From Phycisphaerae bacterium (GTDB taxonomy: Bacteria > Planctomycetota > Phycisphaerae > Sedimentisphaerales > Anaerobacaceae): 9,123 nt of DNA. This document shows, one piece after another, positions 5,841 through 9,123 of this stretch. The notes beneath the pieces were generated by a model. The model was not told where the DNA came from. It saw nothing but the letters and a program-made list of their open reading frames with translations, and ran no database searches. A program made the position numbers and the translations under genes. Where the stretch lies: NCBI GenBank assembly GCA_030667885.1, contig DAOUVA010000143.1, positions 1-9,123 on the forward strand, read 5' to 3'. The first letter of the stretch is position 1, and every line of letters begins with the position of its first letter.

Positions 5841-6233
5841 TTAAAGCGTCAGCTCGTCACCTTTTCTGCCGTAGTCATCCTCATGCCGGCACTGGTCCTC
5901 GGCCTCCCACTTGCCGAAGGATACCACGAGCATGCGAAAGGATTTGTCCTCTGCCCAGAACCTGTGCTTAACACCCGGACGAATAAGGAACTCATCGTGA
6001 GTATTGGGATGATGGATTTGCCCGTCCAGCTCCAGATAAGCGCCGTCATCGAGAAAATGGAAAAGCTCATATCTGCCTTTGTGCGAATGCAGACTGGCAC
6101 GCTCGCCGGGCCGGACAAATGTCAAATCCACCGAGCACTCCTGGTTGCGAACCACCATATAAACATCACCCCAGGGACGCTCCGACTTGATTGTTTGTTT
6201 TCCCTGCCGGGGGTCGGCGTCGGAAGTTTTCAT
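5841..6233 (-). CDS. Single-domain cupin related to the phosphomannose isomerase type II C-terminal domain
   Basis: A 130-residue cupin. RPWGDVYMVV (19-28) matches the (R/K)PWG opening of the cupin half of bifunctional mannose-1-phosphate guanylyltransferase/phosphomannose isomerase. First cupin motif: PGERASLHSHKGRYELF with metal-ligand candidates His49, His51 and Glu56. Second motif: FLIRPGVKHRFWA with His90. The core cupin ends near residue 108 and a charged tail follows. The guanylyltransferase half is absent, so it is either a small sugar-phosphate isomerase or a sugar-binding cupin; the substrate cannot be read from sequence. The ATG at 6233 has a weak GAGAG ribosome site about 9 bases upstream. 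The gene lies 105 bases downstream of the ftsW-like gene on the same strand and converges on the kinase gene with a 47-base gap. Confidence 0.8.
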   Translation of the reverse strand: MKTSDADPRQGKQTIKSERPWGDVYMVVRNQECSVDLTFVRPGERASLHSHKGRYELFHFLDDGAYLELDGQIHHPNTHDEFLIRPGVKHRFWAEDKSFRMLVVSFGKWEAEDQCRHEDDYGRKGDELTL

Positions 6234-6251
6234 TATATAGTGCTCTCGGTT

Positions 6252-6274
6252 GAAAATTCCCGCTTGTGCGCGGG
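6252..6274 (-). terminator. Intrinsic-terminator-like hairpin between the ftsW-like and cupin genes
   Basis: Read leftward, CCCGC (6274-6270) and GCGGG (6263-6259) form a GC-rich 5-bp stem with a 6-base loop, followed by AATTTTC. It lies 65 bases after the ftsW-like stop and 25 bases before the cupin start. It may end the ftsW transcript or attenuate read-through into the cupin gene. The T-run is short, so strength is uncertain. Confidence 0.45.
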
Positions 6275-6322
6275 TAAGTAGCTTTACAGTAATATTTTAT
6301 AATTTTACTCGCGGTAATTTAC

Positions 6323-6336
6323 TACCCTGAAGGGTA
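6323..6336 (-). other. Small hairpin just after the ftsW-like stop codon
   Basis: TACCC (6323-6327) and GGGTA (6332-6336) form a perfect 5-bp stem with a 4-base loop, two bases beyond the stop codon at 6339-6341. No T-tract follows on the minus strand, so it may protect the 3' end or be chance. Confidence 0.3.
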
Positions 6337-6338
6337 TA

Positions 6339-7520
6339 TTATTCCAGTTGGTCAGAATCTGAGGCCGATTGCTTGGCAATATTCAACAACACACCGACCG
6401 CCGCCGCTGACAACAGCATGCTCGTCCCGCCGGCACTTACAAACGGCAGTGGCAGGCCCTTTGTCGGCAGAACAACCGTTACCACACCGATATTAAGAAC
6501 CGCCTGAATCGCGATTATCAAAACTATCCCGCCGGCCAAAAGCTGACCGAAGCGGTCTTTGCAACGCGCGACAACTAAAATCCCCAGCCAGACAAAAACG
6601 ATGAATAATCCGATGACCGCTGCGTTTCCTATAAAGCCAAGCTCTTCACCGATAATTGCGAAGATAAAATCCGTCGTATCTTCCGGCAGATGCCCGTATT
6701 TGCATATTCCCCTGCCTAAGCCTTTTCCCCACAGTCCCCCTGAACCAAGGGCAATCTTCGACTGGGTCGGCTGATAATTAATCCCATCCAACCATTTATC
6801 AGGATTCAACCAAGCGATAATTCGCTGCATTCGCCCCGGAGAGTATTTGATTGCTATATAACAGGCGATTCCCCCAAGCGGAAGAGGTGGCAGGATGTGC
6901 CGCAGTTTTACGCCCGCTATGATTAGCATCAAAAAAGCCAGAAGCGAGATAAGCGCCGCCGTGCCGAAGTCCTCGACAATAATAAGGAAAACTACTAAGC
7001 CCACGACAGAGCAGATGGGAACAAACCTTTTCCAGAACAATCTGATTTTATCCCCGAACTTATCACACACCGCCGCTAAAAAGAAAACGACCGCCCACTT
7101 CGCCATCTCAGAAGGTTGAAAACTCATCGATATAGGCCCAAGTGGGATTTTCAGCCAGCGATAGTGCCGATTAATCTCAGGAACTAATCGTGGGAAAAAT
7201 CCGAAAAATTTCTGTGATAAAACGATTATCAGCAGCACTATGCTGATAACTAAAAAATAACAGGTCGGCGACTTAAACCAGCCCTCGGCAAGACTGAACC
7301 TCCGATAATTAACCGAAGAGACCGTGTACATAATCAAACACGCCAAAGGGAAAAACAACAGTTGGCGAAGACCCGGGTAGTCGTAGAATCTCTGCAAGTC
7401 AAACTCCTGGCCTATATTGGCGCTGGCCGAGAAGACAAAGACCGTACCGATGGCCATCAAAACAACGACAACCATTGCGATGCAGTCGGCGACCGGATTA
7501 TCACTTGAGGCAGTAATCAT
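6339..7520 (-). CDS. ftsW: FtsW-type SEDS peptidoglycan glycosyltransferase
   Basis: A 393-residue multi-pass membrane protein of the FtsW/RodA/SpoVE (SEDS) family, which polymerises lipid II into glycan strands with a partner transpeptidase. Roughly ten hydrophobic segments span the length. Signatures are QPSEMAKWA (135-143), EDFGTA (183-188), GLWGKGLG (284 minus about 22 onward, i.e. 262-269), LPEDTTDFIFAIIGEELG with Asp284 (the catalytic-Asp position of SEDS enzymes) and LPTKGLPLPFVSAGGTSM (351-368). The PTKGLPLPF motif is closer to FtsW than to RodA. SAGGTSM replaces the common SYGGSS. The preferred start is ATG 7520, placing 14 residues before the first membrane segment. A TTG at 7586 is also in frame and would add 22 residues. 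No division-cluster genes flank it, so it is an isolated copy. Confidence 0.88.
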   Translation of the reverse strand: MITASSDNPVADCIAMVVVVLMAIGTVFVFSASANIGQEFDLQRFYDYPGLRQLLFFPLACLIMYTVSSVNYRRFSLAEGWFKSPTCYFLVISIVLLIIVLSQKFFGFFPRLVPEINRHYRWLKIPLGPISMSFQPSEMAKWAVVFFLAAVCDKFGDKIRLFWKRFVPICSVVGLVVFLIIVEDFGTAALISLLAFLMLIIAGVKLRHILPPLPLGGIACYIAIKYSPGRMQRIIAWLNPDKWLDGINYQPTQSKIALGSGGLWGKGLGRGICKYGHLPEDTTDFIFAIIGEELGFIGNAAVIGLFIVFVWLGILVVARCKDRFGQLLAGGIVLIIAIQAVLNIGVVTVVLPTKGLPLPFVSAGGTSMLLSAAAVGVLLNIAKQSASDSDQLE

Positions 7521-7551
7521 TGAACTTTGTTGTGCTAAGAGAAAAAAACAT
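7501..7551 (-). other. Short SD-preceded ORF overlapping the ftsW start
   Basis: On the minus strand an ATG at 7551-7549 is preceded by AGGA (7561-7558) at 6 bases and opens a 16-codon ORF (MFFSLSTTKFNDYCLK) ending in TGA at 7503-7501. It overlaps the preferred ftsW start at 7520 by 20 bases in another frame. It runs through A8 and T7 homopolymers. It could be a coupled leader peptide, or a sign that the true ftsW start lies here and one T has been gained. Confidence 0.35.
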
Positions 7552-7587
7552 TTTTTTTCCTGACAGCTCGAATTTAGCCTGTTCAAT

Positions 7588-7618
7588 TGTATATTCGGCT
7601 TTCTTTGGTTATTAACAA
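7588..7618 (-). promoter_or_regulatory. Weak candidate promoter of the ftsW-like gene
   Basis: On the minus strand TATACA (7593-7588) could be a -10 box, with TTGTTA (7618-7613) as a -35 at a long 19-base spacing. A start near 7580 would place the in-frame TTG at 7586 outside the mRNA, favouring the ATG at 7520 or the start near 7551. Evidence is thin. Confidence 0.3.
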
Positions 7619-7715
7619 TAAATTTTTTGTAATTAAAAATGATAAGTTTGAAACAAAACTTTGGCTGTCTGCTGTATGCACCGTTTGACCGTCGGAAAGT
7701 AAATTTCCGCTGGCT

Positions 7716-7743
7716 TTGACGGACATTTGTTATTTACTATTAA
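7716..7743 (+). promoter_or_regulatory. Candidate promoter of the sulfatase gene
   Basis: TTGACG (7716-7721) is followed after 16 bases by TATTAA (7738-7743). Transcription would start near 7750, giving a leader of about 95 bases that includes the terminator-like hairpin at 7772-7792. The -10 box overlaps the first of two 13-bp direct repeats. Confidence 0.4.
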
Positions 7744-7763
7744 CGATTTATTATTTACTATTA
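7730..7763 (+). repeat. 13-bp direct repeat at 21-bp spacing in the sulfatase promoter region
   Basis: TTATTTACTATTA occurs at 7730-7742 and again, identically, at 7751-7763. The 21-bp period is two helical turns, typical of paired operator sites, and the first copy overlaps the candidate -10 box. The AT-rich content also allows chance or slippage. Just upstream, CGGAAA (7693-7698) and TTTCCG (7704-7709) form an inverted repeat. Confidence 0.5.
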
Positions 7764-7771
7764 TTAACCTT

Positions 7772-7792
7772 ACGGCCAACCGCCGTTTTTTT
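7772..7792 (+). terminator. Intrinsic-terminator-like hairpin in the sulfatase leader
   Basis: ACGGC (7772-7776) and GCCGT (7782-7786) form a perfect GC-rich stem with a CAACC loop, followed at once by seven Ts (7786-7792). No rightward gene lies between 7521 and this point that would need a terminator. It therefore either attenuates transcription of the sulfatase gene, 53 bases downstream, or is a remnant. Confidence 0.6.
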
Positions 7793-7807
7793 ATAAATAT
7801 CGTACGC

Positions 7808-7820
7808 CCGCCTGTGGCGG
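7808..7820 (+). repeat. Short GC-rich palindrome before the sulfatase gene
   Basis: CCGCC (7808-7812) and GGCGG (7816-7820) form a 5-bp stem with a TGT loop in otherwise AT-rich DNA, 13 bases before the ribosome-binding site (7833-7839). It could be a dispersed palindromic element or part of the leader structure. No second copy was seen in this window. Confidence 0.3.
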
Positions 7821-7844
7821 AATAAATAATTGAAAGGAGCAATG

Positions 7845-9123
7845 ATGGACAAAAGAACCAGAAGAGACTTTCTTAAAATGACGGGCTTTGCGGCCGCTTC
7901 GCTTGGAGCAGTTTCACTGCTGCCGAGCTGCGCTTCTGAGAGCCGGACAGCCGGGATAAAAGGAAAACGGCCTAATATCATTTTTATACTTGCCGACGAC
8001 CTGGGCTATGGGGACCTCGGTTGCTATGGGCAGCAAACTATCCAAACGCCGAATATTGACCAGCTGGCCGTCGAAGGTATGCGCTTTACCGACCACTACG
8101 CCGGAAGCACCGTCTGTGCCCCGTCACGCTGCTGTTTAATGACGGGACTGCACTCCGGACACGCCCTGGTTCGCGGCAACGCAAATGTGCCGCTGCGGCC
8201 TTCCGACGTTACCGTTGCCGAGCTGCTCAAACAGACCGGCTACACCACCGGTATCATCGGCAAATGGGGTCTGGGCGAGGCTGACAGCACCGGCATCCCC
8301 AACAGGCAGGGCTTCGATTACTGGTTCGGGTATCTCAACCAGAGACATGCACATAACTACTACCCGAAATACCTCTGGCGCAACGAACAAAAGGTCGAGC
8401 TTGAAAATGAGGTCAATCACATTATCGGTGGGCGTGACCGAACTCCGGGCGGCGTCGCAACAAAACGCGTTGACTATTCACACGACTTATTTGCCGAAGA
8501 AGCCTTGCGCTTTGTCCAAAAGAACAAGGACAATACTTTCTTCTTATATCTGGCCCTTACAATTCCCCATGCGAACAACGAGGCCGGAAATAAGGGTATG
8601 GAAGTACCTTCGCATGGGCCGTACACCGACAAAGATTGGCCTGATCCCCAGAAAGGCCACGCTGCGATGATAACGCGAATGGATGGCGACATCGGCAGGC
8701 TGATGGCAAAACTCAAAGCACTTGGCCTGGATGAAAAGACATTCGTGTTATTTTCGAGCGACAACGGCCCGCATAAAGAGGGCGGGGCAGACCCGACTTT
8801 CTTCAACAGTTCCGGCCCCCTGCAAGACTACAAGCGAGCACTGTACGAAGGCGGAATTCGTGTCCCCACGATTGCACGCTGGCCCGGCAAAATAAAGGCT
8901 GGCTCAGTTACCAACCATATCTCGGCGTTCTGGGATTTCCTGCCGACCTGCTGCGACCTGGCGGATATAAAGATCCCGGAAGGCATCGACGGAATCTCTA
9001 TGCTTCCAACGCTGCTCGGCAAAAGCTCAAAACAGAAAAAGCACGAGTTTCTTTACTGGGAATTTCACGAGCAGGGCAAAAGGCAGGCTGTCCGCATGGG
9101 CGACTGGAAGGGAATTCGCCAGA
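7845..9123 (+). CDS. Tat-exported formylglycine-dependent sulfatase (arylsulfatase family), 3' end missing
   Basis: The frame is open from ATG 7845 to the window edge, giving 426 codons. Related enzymes usually have about 450-520 residues, so a modest C-terminal part is missing. The N-terminus has a twin-arginine motif TRRDFLK, a hydrophobic stretch and LLPSC (Cys29), which suggests Tat export and perhaps lipid anchoring. The alkaline-phosphatase-fold domain starts with RPNIIFILADDLGYGD, metal ligands Asp51/Asp52. CAPSR with Cys91 is the C-x-P-S-R site converted to formylglycine by a maturase not encoded here. IGKWGLG with Lys140 and SSDNGPH with Asp306/Asn307 complete the active site. The GKWGLG and HAHNYYP variants recall planctomycete arylsulfatases acting on sulfated polysaccharides; the substrate is unknown. 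AAAGGAG (7833-7839) lies 5 bases before ATG 7845, so this start is preferred over ATG 7842. Confidence 0.93.
   Translation, partial: MDKRTRRDFLKMTGFAAASLGAVSLLPSCASESRTAGIKGKRPNIIFILADDLGYGDLGCYGQQTIQTPNIDQLAVEGMRFTDHYAGSTVCAPSRCCLMTGLHSGHALVRGNANVPLRPSDVTVAELLKQTGYTTGIIGKWGLGEADSTGIPNRQGFDYWFGYLNQRHAHNYYPKYLWRNEQKVELENEVNHIIGGRDRTPGGVATKRVDYSHDLFAEEALRFVQKNKDNTFFLYLALTIPHANNEAGNKGMEVPSHGPYTDKDWPDPQKGHAAMITRMDGDIGRLMAKLKALGLDEKTFVLFSSDNGPHKEGGADPTFFNSSGPLQDYKRALYEGGIRVPTIARWPGKIKAGSVTNHISAFWDFLPTCCDLADIKIPEGIDGISMLPTLLGKSSKQKKHEFLYWEFHEQGKRQAVRMGDWKGIRQ

Noticed and set aside
5832..6281. 149-codon rightward ORF with a signal-peptide-like start
   Set aside because: It is antisense to the cupin gene, which has recognisable family motifs and metal ligands over the same bases. 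The ORF matches no family I know.
7633..7842. 69-codon leftward ORF in the ftsW-sulfatase gap
   Set aside because: It is AT-rich, encodes the direct repeat as IVNNK twice, lacks a ribosome site and has no recognisable similarity. The region is better read as the sulfatase promoter and leader.
8185..8670. 161-codon rightward ORF and overlapping leftward ORFs at 8136-8420 and 8474-8806
   Set aside because: They are other-frame readings of the sulfatase gene, whose active-site motifs are continuous through the region.

Overview
The window looks like a piece of a planctomycete chromosome, probably of the Phycisphaerae or a related lineage with intermediate GC. This is inferred from gene content alone. 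The signs are a sigma factor carrying the FATTHWSVV motif directly upstream of a zinc-ribbon Ser/Thr kinase, a Tat-exported sulfatase, and many short, mostly single-gene units facing both ways. Verrucomicrobiota or Lentisphaerota cannot be excluded. There are no rRNA or tRNA genes, no CRISPR array and no insertion sequence.

Layout. 1-217 (+) is the C-terminal tail of a probable UDP-sugar pyrophosphorylase. It converges on an exported, lipoprotein-type aldose 1-epimerase (263-1438, -), which has a strong sigma-70-type promoter. From the 346-base gap upstream of the epimerase, a fluoride-response operon runs rightward: promoter, crcB fluoride riboswitch, intrinsic terminator that competes with the riboswitch pseudoknot, crcB/fluC channel gene (1785-2162) and a DUF190 gene (2181-2525).

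Next comes a signalling pair: an ECF-like sigma factor (2617-3366) and a large membrane Ser/Thr kinase (3472-5793). The 105-base gap between them holds a TGTAAC-N15-CGTA element that looks like an ECF promoter, so the sigma factor may drive the kinase gene. The kinase carries a 78-bp tandem repeat that encodes a Val/Ser-rich segment predicted to lie outside the membrane.

Convergent to the kinase is a leftward pair: a small phosphomannose-isomerase-like cupin (5841-6233) downstream of an FtsW-type SEDS glycosyltransferase (6339-7520). The ftsW start region holds a homopolymer-rich, SD-preceded short ORF that may be a leader peptide or a sign of a frameshift. The right end is a Tat-type, formylglycine-dependent sulfatase (7845 to the window edge). 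Its leader contains operator-like direct repeats and an intrinsic-terminator-like hairpin.

The best candidates for unusual biology are the kinase's repeat segment together with the putative ECF promoter, the complete riboswitch with its mutually exclusive terminator, the ftsW start, and the sulfatase leader.
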